Source: UBA7985 sp002711265 (lineage in GTDB: Bacteria > Pseudomonadota > Alphaproteobacteria > UBA7985). Taken from it: a stretch of DNA of 64,000 bases. The notes below the pieces were generated by a model, which saw only the letters and a list, made by a program, of their open reading frames with translations, made no database searches and was not told the DNA's origin. A program made the position numbers and the translations under genes. The stretch spans positions 62,001 to 126,000 of the forward strand of contig CBFIBS010000005.1 in assembly GCA_965660945.1 (NCBI GenBank), read 5' to 3'. This document shows, piece by piece, positions 36,361 through 43,083 of the stretch; within the stretch, counting starts at the first letter, position 1; the number at the start of each line of letters is the position of its first letter.

Positions 36361-36438
36361 TGAGAGAAAATGGAGCGGGTGATGAGATTCGAACTCACGA
36401 CACCTAGCATGGCAAGCTAGTGCTCTACCCCTGAGCTA
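36361..36438. repeat. Right attachment-type repeat, inside the intact tRNA-Gly
   Basis: This is the right-hand partner of 31843-31920, identical at 76 of 78 positions. It covers 10 bases beyond the tRNA 3' end and 68 bases of the tRNA. Confidence 0.85.
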
Positions 36439-36445
36439 CACCCGC
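36371..36445 (-). tRNA. tRNA-Gly(GCC)
   Basis: A complete 75-nt cloverleaf on the minus strand. The acceptor is GCGGGTG/CACCCGC with encoded TCCA end. D-arm GCTC/GAGC, anticodon stem CTAGC/GCTAG around TTGCCAT with anticodon GCC, and T-loop TTCGAAT are all present. It is the integration target of the adjoining island and remains intact. Confidence 0.95.
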
Positions 36446-36569
36446 GCCGTTGGTGAGAGGCTGTCTATCGTCCCGCCGGGCATAGATCAAGCGCTTATTG
36501 CCAAATCCAGCGGCCTTTAGGCTATGGTGGGTTCTGGGTTGCGAAAGTTGCGGTCAGGAGTCGCCGTAA

Positions 36570-36869
36570 TCAACCATCAGCGCCATCATTCAGGGGCGGT
36601 CGATCGAGAATACTGACGATATCGCGCAGGATCTTTTCGGCCCCGGGACCGCTGCAGCTGACATCGAGGTCCGCGCCGCGCCGCCAACCCAGCCGGGCGA
36701 TGGAATCGGCGCTGTCACCACTGACTTCCACGTCTCCACTGCGCAATCGGATAGAGACGGCAGGATAGGCGGCGGCGATGCGGGCCACGCGGCGCGCTAC
36801 TTCGCGCCGCAGGACGGGTCCGTTCTTCATGATAAATCGTGATTCAGCGAACTCTGCCACTGTTGTCAT
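36570..36869 (-). CDS. Degenerate HPr-like phosphocarrier lacking the active-site histidine
   Basis: From the ATG at 36869 this 99-residue protein follows the HPr fold over its whole length. F-I-M-K-N-G-P-V-L-R-R-E-V-A-R takes the place of the usual N-x-x-G-L-H-A-R-P-A, so the His phosphorylated by Enzyme I is missing. The Ser-46 region is partly kept as V-S-G-D-S-A-D-S-I (usual V-N-G-K-S-I-M-G), and the last strand and helix G-P-G-A-E-K-I-L-R-D-I-V match. ATG at 36830 is an alternative start. In related bacteria ptsH sits in this place after rapZ and manX. Classification rests on alignment by eye plus position. Confidence 0.65.
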   Translation of the reverse strand: MTTVAEFAESRFIMKNGPVLRREVARRVARIAAAYPAVSIRLRSGDVEVSGDSADSIARLGWRRGADLDVSCSGPGAEKILRDIVSILDRPPLNDGADG

Positions 36870-37005
36870 CCAGCCAGTGTATGGATCAGCACAAAACACC
36901 AGTTACCTTAGTACATTTTCACTGCGCGAAAACAGGACAGAAGATGAAAAGCCGGGATAAGTCTACCTTTCCGGTCTCCGGCTGGCATGTTATCGGACTC
37001 ATCAC

Positions 37006-37842
37006 TCAAGTGTTGGCGATGCTGGTATCCCGGTGCACGACTTTGGCAGAGTGGCCCGTTTCCGCTAACCACTGCCCCAGCCGTTCCGCCATGAAAACCG
37101 ACCGGTGGCGGCCGCCAGTGCAGCCCATGGCAATCGTGAAGTAGGCCCGGCCTTCGTCGGCCTGGCGGCGCACAATCAGGGTCAGAAGCTGCTGCAGATC
37201 GCTGAAAAATACTGGAAAATCCGGATCAGCGGCCACGTAGGCCGCCACGCCCGCATCCATGCCGGTTTGCTCCCGCAGGGCCGGATCATAGTAGGGGTTG
37301 CGCAGCCAGCGCAGGTCGATCACCAGATCGGCCTCGGGCGGCAGGCCATTGCGGTAGCCGAACGACATGACGCGCAGGGTCGGCCCCCGGCCGCCCCCCT
37401 CGACCAGGTTCGCCATGCTCTCCCGGAGCTGAGGCAACCGAAGCGCAGTGGTATCGATCACCTCGTCCGCCATGCTTCGGCGTGCGTGCGCCTTGCTGCG
37501 CTCTTGCCGCAGGGCATCGGTCAGGCCCTCGCCCCGGTCAAAGGGATGCACCCGGCGTGCCTCGCTGTAACGGCGGAGGAGCGTGGCTTCATCAGCTTCA
37601 AGAAACACGTGCGTCAGGGTCCAATCAGCCGGCAGCTCTGGCAGGGTTTCTTCGCCCTCGACGGAGGATGTCGGCCAGCCGACAGCAACACGGGTCACGC
37701 CCTCAGCCTGCAGCAACAGGGGCCAGACCGAGGTCGGCACGGCGTCGCTGGCCTGAAACCCCAGATCGGACAGGGCGGCGAGCGCGGCGTTGCGGCCTGC
37801 GCCAGAAAGGCCGGAGACGAGGATGAGGCGTTTTTGAGCCAT
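37006..37842 (-). CDS. rapZ: RapZ-family RNase adapter with altered P-loop
   Basis: RapZ binds GlmZ/GlmY-type RNAs in enterobacteria; in Alphaproteobacteria its role is less clear. The 278-residue protein matches along its length, including D-L-G-F near residue 26, L-L-R-R-Y-S-E-A-R-R-V-H-P-F and the conserved C-terminal V-M-S-F-G-Y-R-N-G-L-P and G-C-T-G-G-R-H-R-S-V. The Walker A is G-L-S-G-A-G-R-N, so the invariant Lys and Ser/Thr are replaced and the N-terminal half may not bind ATP. It starts 4 bases after the sensor kinase gene, where hprK normally lies. An HPr-like gene follows; the usual EIIA gene is absent. Confidence 0.9.
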   Translation of the reverse strand: MAQKRLILVSGLSGAGRNAALAALSDLGFQASDAVPTSVWPLLLQAEGVTRVAVGWPTSSVEGEETLPELPADWTLTHVFLEADEATLLRRYSEARRVHPFDRGEGLTDALRQERSKAHARRSMADEVIDTTALRLPQLRESMANLVEGGGRGPTLRVMSFGYRNGLPPEADLVIDLRWLRNPYYDPALREQTGMDAGVAAYVAADPDFPVFFSDLQQLLTLIVRRQADEGRAYFTIAMGCTGGRHRSVFMAERLGQWLAETGHSAKVVHRDTSIANT

Positions 37843-37846
37843 GGGT

Positions 37847-39565
37847 TCAGAGCCTGTAGTCGGCGGGCATTTCCGGCAGTCTTACCACAAGCCGGGCGCC
37901 GGTGACTTTGCCGTCACGTTCTGCGTTTTCGGCGCGGATGACGCCACCGTGGGCGTCGATGATCTGTTGCGAGATCGACAGGCCCAGCCCGGAGTAGCGG
38001 CCAAAGCTGTCTTGCTCCGGGCGGTCGGTGTAGAAACGGCTGAAGATTTTGGTCAGGCGGTCCTCGGGGATGCCCGGCCCCTGATCCTCGACCACCAGCG
38101 TGATCCAGCCCCTCTCCCGCGTCAGGCCGACGCGAATGATCCCACCGTCGGGTGAGAATGACTGCGCGTTGGTGATCAAGTTGACGAGCACCTGCCCCAA
38201 CCTGGTTTCGGCGCCGAGCACGGCAAAGCCGACCCTTGGCGCCTCCTTCGGCTCCAGCACGAATGTCGCAAGGGTGTCTTCGACCTGCTCCTGCAAAGCG
38301 ATCACGTCAGCGGCGAGGCTGCGCAGGTCAAGCTCCTCCCAATGCGAGCGCGCCAGTTCGGCGTCGAGCCGCGAACTGTCAGAAATGTCGGTGATCAGTC
38401 GGTCCATGCGATCGACATCGTGGGTCAGAATGCCGAGCAGCACTTCCTGCTGCTTGGGATCCTTGACCATGGACAGGGTTTCAAAGGCCGAGCGCAGCGA
38501 AGTCAGCGGGTTCTTGAGTTCATGGGCAACGTCGGCGGCAAAACTCTCCATGGAATCGATGCGGTCCCACAGGGTTTCGGTCATATCGCGCAGGGACAGC
38601 GACAGGTCGCCGATTTCATCACCCCGTGTGGAAAGATCAGGGATGGCATGGCGTCGGTCTTTCTGCCGTCGCACCAGGTCGGCGGACTTGGCCAGTTGTC
38701 GCACCGGACGGGCGATGGTGCTGGCCAGATAGAGCGACAGCAGCACGGTGATGACCAGCGCGATCAGGAACAGCCACAGCACCAGCGCCTGCATCGAGGC
38801 GATGCTTTCGTCGACCACCGTGGTTTCGCGCGACAGCATCAGCGCACCCAGCACGCGTCGGTATTCCTGCACCGGAACGGCGGCGGACAGCACCAGTGCA
38901 TTGCCCTCGCCGCCACGGACCCCGTCCGCAACCCGTCCCAGCAACGCCGTTGAAACCTCTTGATAGTGATCGGCCCGCTGTGGGCTGGTCTCGGCGTAGC
39001 GTTGGAACTGTCGGCCGCCACGGCGGATGACGCGCCATAGCTCCGGCGGCGACAGGCGGTCGAATACGGTCGGTTCGCCCATGGGCTGGGTGTAAACGGA
39101 AATCGTGCCGCCGTTGAAGGCTTCGGAATCCGCGATCAGGTCACCGTTGATGGAGAACAGCCGCGCCCTCGACGGGCTCTCGATGGTCAGCAGTCGCAGA
39201 AACAGGTTGGCGCGGTCTTCATCAAGGTGCTTTTCGGGATCCTCGCTGGAGACATCGGCCCAGCCCAGCGCGACGGCGATGATGCGGCCCTCGGAGCGCA
39301 GGGCCTCCAGTTCGCCCTCGATCAGCAGCTGGCGATAGCGGTCGGTGTAGAGGAAGCCGATGACGGGGATCAGCAGGGTGATCATGTTGATCGCAAGGAT
39401 ACGTCCGACCAGCGAGCGCGAGCCCGGCCCGCGAGGGCGCCAGCGGGCCCGCCGCGCGAACACGGCCGCGAGCAGGCGACGAAGCGCCCGAAGGCGGCTC
39501 ATGCCAGCGCCGGCGCTCTCGCCGATCGTTTGGCCGGTGACTCGGTTGGTGTTCGACGTATCCAT
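37847..39565 (-). CDS. chvG: ChvG-type sensor histidine kinase
   Basis: The kinase partner of ChvI, an envelope and acid-stress system of Alphaproteobacteria. The 572-residue protein has a basic N-terminus, membrane segment 1 (about 55-75, I-L-A-I-N-M-I-T-L-L), and a periplasmic domain of about 200 residues. Segment 2 (L-V-L-W-L-F-L-I-A-L-V) and a HAMP linker follow. The H-box is D-V-A-H-E-L-K-N-P-L-T-S, and the ATPase boxes include N-L-I-T-N-A-Q-S-F, E-D-Q-G-P-G-I-P and G-L-G-L-S-I-S. ATG at 39565. It follows chvI by about 120 bases and runs into rapZ without the usual hprK between. Confidence 0.9.
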   Translation of the reverse strand: MDTSNTNRVTGQTIGESAGAGMSRLRALRRLLAAVFARRARWRPRGPGSRSLVGRILAINMITLLIPVIGFLYTDRYRQLLIEGELEALRSEGRIIAVALGWADVSSEDPEKHLDEDRANLFLRLLTIESPSRARLFSINGDLIADSEAFNGGTISVYTQPMGEPTVFDRLSPPELWRVIRRGGRQFQRYAETSPQRADHYQEVSTALLGRVADGVRGGEGNALVLSAAVPVQEYRRVLGALMLSRETTVVDESIASMQALVLWLFLIALVITVLLSLYLASTIARPVRQLAKSADLVRRQKDRRHAIPDLSTRGDEIGDLSLSLRDMTETLWDRIDSMESFAADVAHELKNPLTSLRSAFETLSMVKDPKQQEVLLGILTHDVDRMDRLITDISDSSRLDAELARSHWEELDLRSLAADVIALQEQVEDTLATFVLEPKEAPRVGFAVLGAETRLGQVLVNLITNAQSFSPDGGIIRVGLTRERGWITLVVEDQGPGIPEDRLTKIFSRFYTDRPEQDSFGRYSGLGLSISQQIIDAHGGVIRAENAERDGKVTGARLVVRLPEMPADYRL

Positions 39566-39684
39566 CGTGGTCCAGGCGCAGCCTCAGAACGCAATTCAGG
39601 CACGGGGAGCTCCGGGGTGCGGGCGTTCAGACAGGCCCCGTACCAACACCCCGCGCCCAGACTTGGACCACCCGGGGGGCGAAA

Positions 39685-40410
39685 TCAAGCAGCCAGACCG
39701 GTATCCTTGTAGCGGTAACCGACCCCGTAGAGGGTCTCGATCTGGTTGAAGTTATCGTCCACGGCTTTGAACTTCTTGCGCAGGCGCTTGATGTGCGAGT
39801 CAATGGTTCGGTCGTCGACGTAGATGTGCTCGCCGTAGGCGGCATCCATCAGCTGGTCGCGAGTCTTCACGTGTCCCGGGCGCTGGACCAGCGACTTGAG
39901 AATCAGAAACTCGGTTACGGTCAGCGTGATATCGTCGGACTTCCATAAGCATTGATGCTTGACCGGGTCGAGGCGCAGCTCTCCTCGTGTAAGGACGTCG
40001 TTGCCGCCTTCGCGTTCCGGGGTGGCGGTGGCCATTTCCTCCCGGCGCAGCAGCGCCCGGATCCGCTCGACCAGCAGTCGCTGGGAGAAGGGCTTCTTGA
40101 TGTAGTCATCCGCGCCCATGCGCAGACCCAGAACTTCATCCACCTCGTCGTCCTTGGAGGTAAGGAAGATCACCGGCACCTGGCTCTGCGCGCGCAGACG
40201 GCTGAGGACTTCCATGCCATCCATGCGCGGCATCTTGATATCCAGAATGATCAGATCGGCGGGCTGGACGGTCAGGCTCTTGAGCGCGTCGGTGCCATCG
40301 GAGAAGGTCCGCGTCCGGAATCCCTCGGCTTCTAGGGCCATGGACACGGAAGTGAGGATGTTGCGGTCGTCGTCGACGAGGGCGATGGTCTGTTGCACGG
40401 TATTCTCCAC
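39685..40410 (-). CDS. chvI: ChvI-type response regulator (OmpR family)
   Basis: A 241-residue regulator with a receiver domain (about 8-120) and an OmpR-type winged helix (about 145-235). The phosphoacceptor Asp is in D-L-I-I-L-D-I-K-M-P-R-M-D-G; acidic residues V-D-D-D and Lys in F-L-T-S-K-D-D complete the site. The DNA-binding end has R-D-Q-L-M-D-A-A-Y-G-E, then D-D-R-T-I-D-S-H-I-K-R-L-R-K-K-F. Upstream lies a 217-base gap before parB with two imperfect direct repeats. pckA, often next to chvI in related genomes, is not here. Confidence 0.92.
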   Translation of the reverse strand: MENTVQQTIALVDDDRNILTSVSMALEAEGFRTRTFSDGTDALKSLTVQPADLIILDIKMPRMDGMEVLSRLRAQSQVPVIFLTSKDDEVDEVLGLRMGADDYIKKPFSQRLLVERIRALLRREEMATATPEREGGNDVLTRGELRLDPVKHQCLWKSDDITLTVTEFLILKSLVQRPGHVKTRDQLMDAAYGEHIYVDDRTIDSHIKRLRKKFKAVDDNFNQIETLYGVGYRYKDTGLAA

Positions 40411-40627
40411 GGCAGGGGTGGTGGTGTCTGGAGGCGAGTGAAGCCTAAGTGTGCTCTATTCGCAACAATTATAGGGCAGATTTGCGAATTCTCTCGACAA
40501 AAAGACGAACAAAGTAAGGCAAGACTCAAGACTTTAGGGTGAATTATAGGGAGTTTGCCATAGAATCAGGGCTTGATCGGGCGCCGATCGTGCAATTTTT
40601 TCGGCAAATTCCGTGCCGCAGCTTGGG

Positions 40628-41506
40628 CTACTTCCCCGTGAGCCGGGCAAGCACCAGTTCCAGCTGCTCCAGCGAAGCGTAACTGACCCGGACGTGGCCC
40701 CGGGTGGCGGATCCGCGGATTTCGACACCGAGGCCAATTTCGCGGGACGCCTGCTCTTCGGCTTCGCGGAGGTCGGGATCCTTGTCCACAGCACCCGATG
40801 CGCCCGATCGGTCGCCGTCACCCGTGGCGCCAGCGCCGGACGACAGGTCGCGCACGGCCTGCTCCAGGCGTCGGACCGACCAGTTTTCGGCCGCGGCCTG
40901 CCGCGCGAGTGGCAGCGGGTTATCCAGCGACAGCAGCGCGCGGGCGTGACCGGCCGACAGCTCACCCTTCTCGACCATAGTGCGCAGGCTGTCTGGCATG
41001 GCCAAAAGGCGCAGGGCGTTGGCGACGTGGGCGCGGGACTTGCCGACCCGCTCGGCGACGTCAGTCTGACTGTAGCCGAACTGAGCCATGAGGCCCCGGT
41101 AGCCCTCGGCCTCCTCAAAGGGGCTCAGGTCTTCACGCTGGACGTTTTCGAGCAGGGCGATTTCAGCCGCGTCGACGTTTGCTAGCTCGCGGATCACCAC
41201 CGGAACATCGTGGACCCGGGCCTGCTGCGCGGCGCGCCAGCGGCGTTCCCCGGCAACGATTTCATAGGGCGTTTTCACGCCCGGACTGGCGGCCCGAACG
41301 AGGATGGGCTGGAGAATGCCTTGGGTTTTGATCGAGGAGGCCAGCTCGGCGAGTTTTTCCGGGTCAAAGTGCTGGCGGGGCTGGAACGGGCTGGGCGACA
41401 GGTCCGCCACCGGTAGCGTCTGAACCCCCGCGCCCGCTGGTCCCTCAGCTGTAGCACCATCGTCGAAGAGGGCGCTCAAGCCCCGTCCCAGACCCTTCTG
41501 TGCCAT
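40628..41506 (-). CDS. parB: Chromosome-partitioning protein ParB
   Basis: ParB is a CTPase that loads at parS and spreads to organise the origin. The start is placed at the ATG at 41506 (M-A-Q-K-G-L-G-R-G-L-S-A-L), with AGGGGG 6 bases upstream, giving 292 residues; a GTG at 41524 is the alternative. Box I G-E-R-R-W-R-A appears near residue 95 and the spreading motif E-N-V-Q-R-E-D-L-S near 125. The helix-turn-helix is Y-S-Q-T-D-V-A-E-R-V-G-K-S-R. It follows parA directly. Two parS sites lie about 2-4 kb away in mnmG. Confidence 0.96.
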   Translation of the reverse strand: MAQKGLGRGLSALFDDGATAEGPAGAGVQTLPVADLSPSPFQPRQHFDPEKLAELASSIKTQGILQPILVRAASPGVKTPYEIVAGERRWRAAQQARVHDVPVVIRELANVDAAEIALLENVQREDLSPFEEAEGYRGLMAQFGYSQTDVAERVGKSRAHVANALRLLAMPDSLRTMVEKGELSAGHARALLSLDNPLPLARQAAAENWSVRRLEQAVRDLSSGAGATGDGDRSGASGAVDKDPDLREAEEQASREIGLGVEIRGSATRGHVRVSYASLEQLELVLARLTGK

Positions 41507-41524
41507 TGTATGCCCCCTGCTCAC

Positions 41525-42298
41525 CTAGAGTTTCAAAGCCGCGATAACCTCGTCGGACAGCGCGGCGTAGGCCTGCGCACCGGCGGATCGGGCATCATAG
41601 TCGAAAATCGGCAGCGCGTGTGACGGGGCTTCGGAGAGCCGCACGTTGCGCGGAATTTTGGCGTCAAAGACCCGGCCGTGCAGGTGGTGGCGAACGTCGT
41701 TCTCGACCTGCTGCGCGAGGTTGTTGCGACCGTCGTACATGGTCAGTACCACACCGAGCAGGCTCAGCCGGTCATTGGCGCTGCGCTTGACCCGGTCGAG
41801 GGTGCGCAGCAGAAACGCCAGCCCTTCGAGCGCGAAAAACTCGGCCTGCAGCGGCACCAGCACATAATCGGCCCACGACAGGCTGTTCAACGTCAGCAAA
41901 CCCAGCGCAGGCGGACAATCGATCAGCACTACGTCGAAATCGGCGGCGGCCTCGCCCAGCTGCGCGCGGAAGCTGTACTGCCGCTGATCCGAGCCGGCGA
42001 GCTCGATCTCCATGGCAGCAAGATCCTGGTTGGCGGGCAGGATCGACAGCCCCTCCTGCGCCGTGGGGCGGATTGCGCGCTCCGCCGGGGTCCGCCCGGC
42101 GAGAACGGTGTAGAGGTTAGCGTCACGCTCGGCGACTGCCACGCCCAGTCCGGTGCTGGCATTGCCCTGAGGGTCGGCGTCGATGATCAAGGTGCGCTTG
42201 CCCGCGCGCGCCAGCGCCGCACCAAGATTGACGGCGGTGGTGGTCTTACCGACCCCGCCCTTCTGGTTGGCGATGGCAAGGATGACAGGCTGGGGCAC
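41525..42298 (-). CDS. parA: Chromosome-partitioning ATPase ParA (Soj)
   Basis: ParA forms ATP-dependent gradients on the nucleoid and moves ParB-bound origins. The 257-residue protein has the deviant Walker A K-G-G-V-G-K-T-T (13-20), the A-prime/switch region D-A-D-P-Q-G-N-A and Walker B V-V-L-I-D-C-P-P-A-L. The ATG at 42298 starts P-Q-P-V-I-L-A-I-A-N-Q. It lies about 100 bases after rsmG and abuts parB, the standard order rsmG-parA-parB. Confidence 0.97.
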   Translation of the reverse strand: MPQPVILAIANQKGGVGKTTTAVNLGAALARAGKRTLIIDADPQGNASTGLGVAVAERDANLYTVLAGRTPAERAIRPTAQEGLSILPANQDLAAMEIELAGSDQRQYSFRAQLGEAAADFDVVLIDCPPALGLLTLNSLSWADYVLVPLQAEFFALEGLAFLLRTLDRVKRSANDRLSLLGVVLTMYDGRNNLAQQVENDVRHHLHGRVFDAKIPRNVRLSEAPSHALPIFDYDARSAGAQAYAALSDEVIAALKL

Positions 42299-42396
42299 GG
42301 CGGTCTCGTCGCTTGAGGGCTGAAACGGAAGTCACGCGGGACCGAAATCCCAGTCTCAGAGACCGCGCAGGCGCGCGCAAATCCTGAAACTACGTC

Positions 42397-43062
42397 CTAA
42401 GGCCGCCGACGCAGGTTGCGCAAGCGCAGAATCACCGAGTCGCTGTCGATAATTGAGGGAAAACTCTCAGCCTCGAAGCTGAAGGCCTGCGCGGCCTCGT
42501 CCAACTCGTCTTGTGCGCGGCGCCCCTTGTGCAGGATCAGGGTGGTTTCTGCATCGATCACTGGTTCGCAACAGTCCAGCAGCCGCGGCAGCGGTGCGAA
42601 GGCGCGGGCAAACAGCACATCCAGCGGCGCCGGCGGCAGGGATTCGATACGGCTGTTGACCACCGTCACCGGAGCGCCAGTCGCTGTCTTGACGGCGAGC
42701 AAGAAAGCGGCCTTGCGCTGGTCCGATTCAACCAGACGTACGGGAATCCCTGTCGCCAGCGCCAGCACCACCCCGGGGAATCCCGCTCCGGTGCCGATGT
42801 CAGCCCAGCCGCGGCCCTCATCGGCTGTACCGAGGTGATCAAGGCACTGGAGGCTGTCGACGACGTGGCGATCCCAGACATCAGCCCAGGTTTTGGGGCC
42901 GATCAGGTTGAGTCGGGGCTGCCACTTGCCCAGCGTCGCAACATAGGCCGCAACCTGCTCACGGGCCGCTGCAGACAGACCGAGTCGGTCGCAGGTCTCG
43001 TCGAACAAGGTTGAGCGCTTGGGCAGCTGCAAAGGGTGGGATGAACGGGCGGTCTGGCTCAT
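42397..43062 (-). CDS. rsmG: 16S rRNA 7-methylguanosine methyltransferase RsmG (GidB)
   Basis: RsmG methylates N7 of G527 in 16S rRNA. The 221-residue protein has L-N-L-I-G-P-K-T near residue 54, R-H-V-V-D-S-L-Q, and the SAM motif D-I-G-T-G-A-G-F-P-G-V-V-L-A near 94. Motif II V-R-L-V-E-S-D-Q-R-K-A-A-F-L is also intact. It lies 21 bases after mnmG ends. Loss of this enzyme gives low-level streptomycin resistance in other bacteria; here the gene looks complete. Confidence 0.95.
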   Translation of the reverse strand: MSQTARSSHPLQLPKRSTLFDETCDRLGLSAAAREQVAAYVATLGKWQPRLNLIGPKTWADVWDRHVVDSLQCLDHLGTADEGRGWADIGTGAGFPGVVLALATGIPVRLVESDQRKAAFLLAVKTATGAPVTVVNSRIESLPPAPLDVLFARAFAPLPRLLDCCEPVIDAETTLILHKGRRAQDELDEAAQAFSFEAESFPSIIDSDSVILRLRNLRRRP

Positions 43063-43083
43063 GGATGATCAGCCTTAAAGGCC

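Larger units (their letters stand above)
31843..36438. mobile_element. Small tRNA-Gly-integrated genomic island, about 4.6 kb
   Basis: The element is bounded by 78-bp direct repeats (31843-31920 and 36361-36438, 76 of 78 identical). The right copy is part of an intact tRNA-Gly; the left copy is a tRNA fragment. A decayed tyrosine recombinase lies next to the right repeat, where an integrase is expected, since the island abuts the 3' end of the tRNA. Base composition drops visibly compared with both flanks. Cargo comprises six small-protein genes and one interrupted membrane-protein gene. With the integrase broken, the island is probably fixed in place. Confidence 0.85.
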
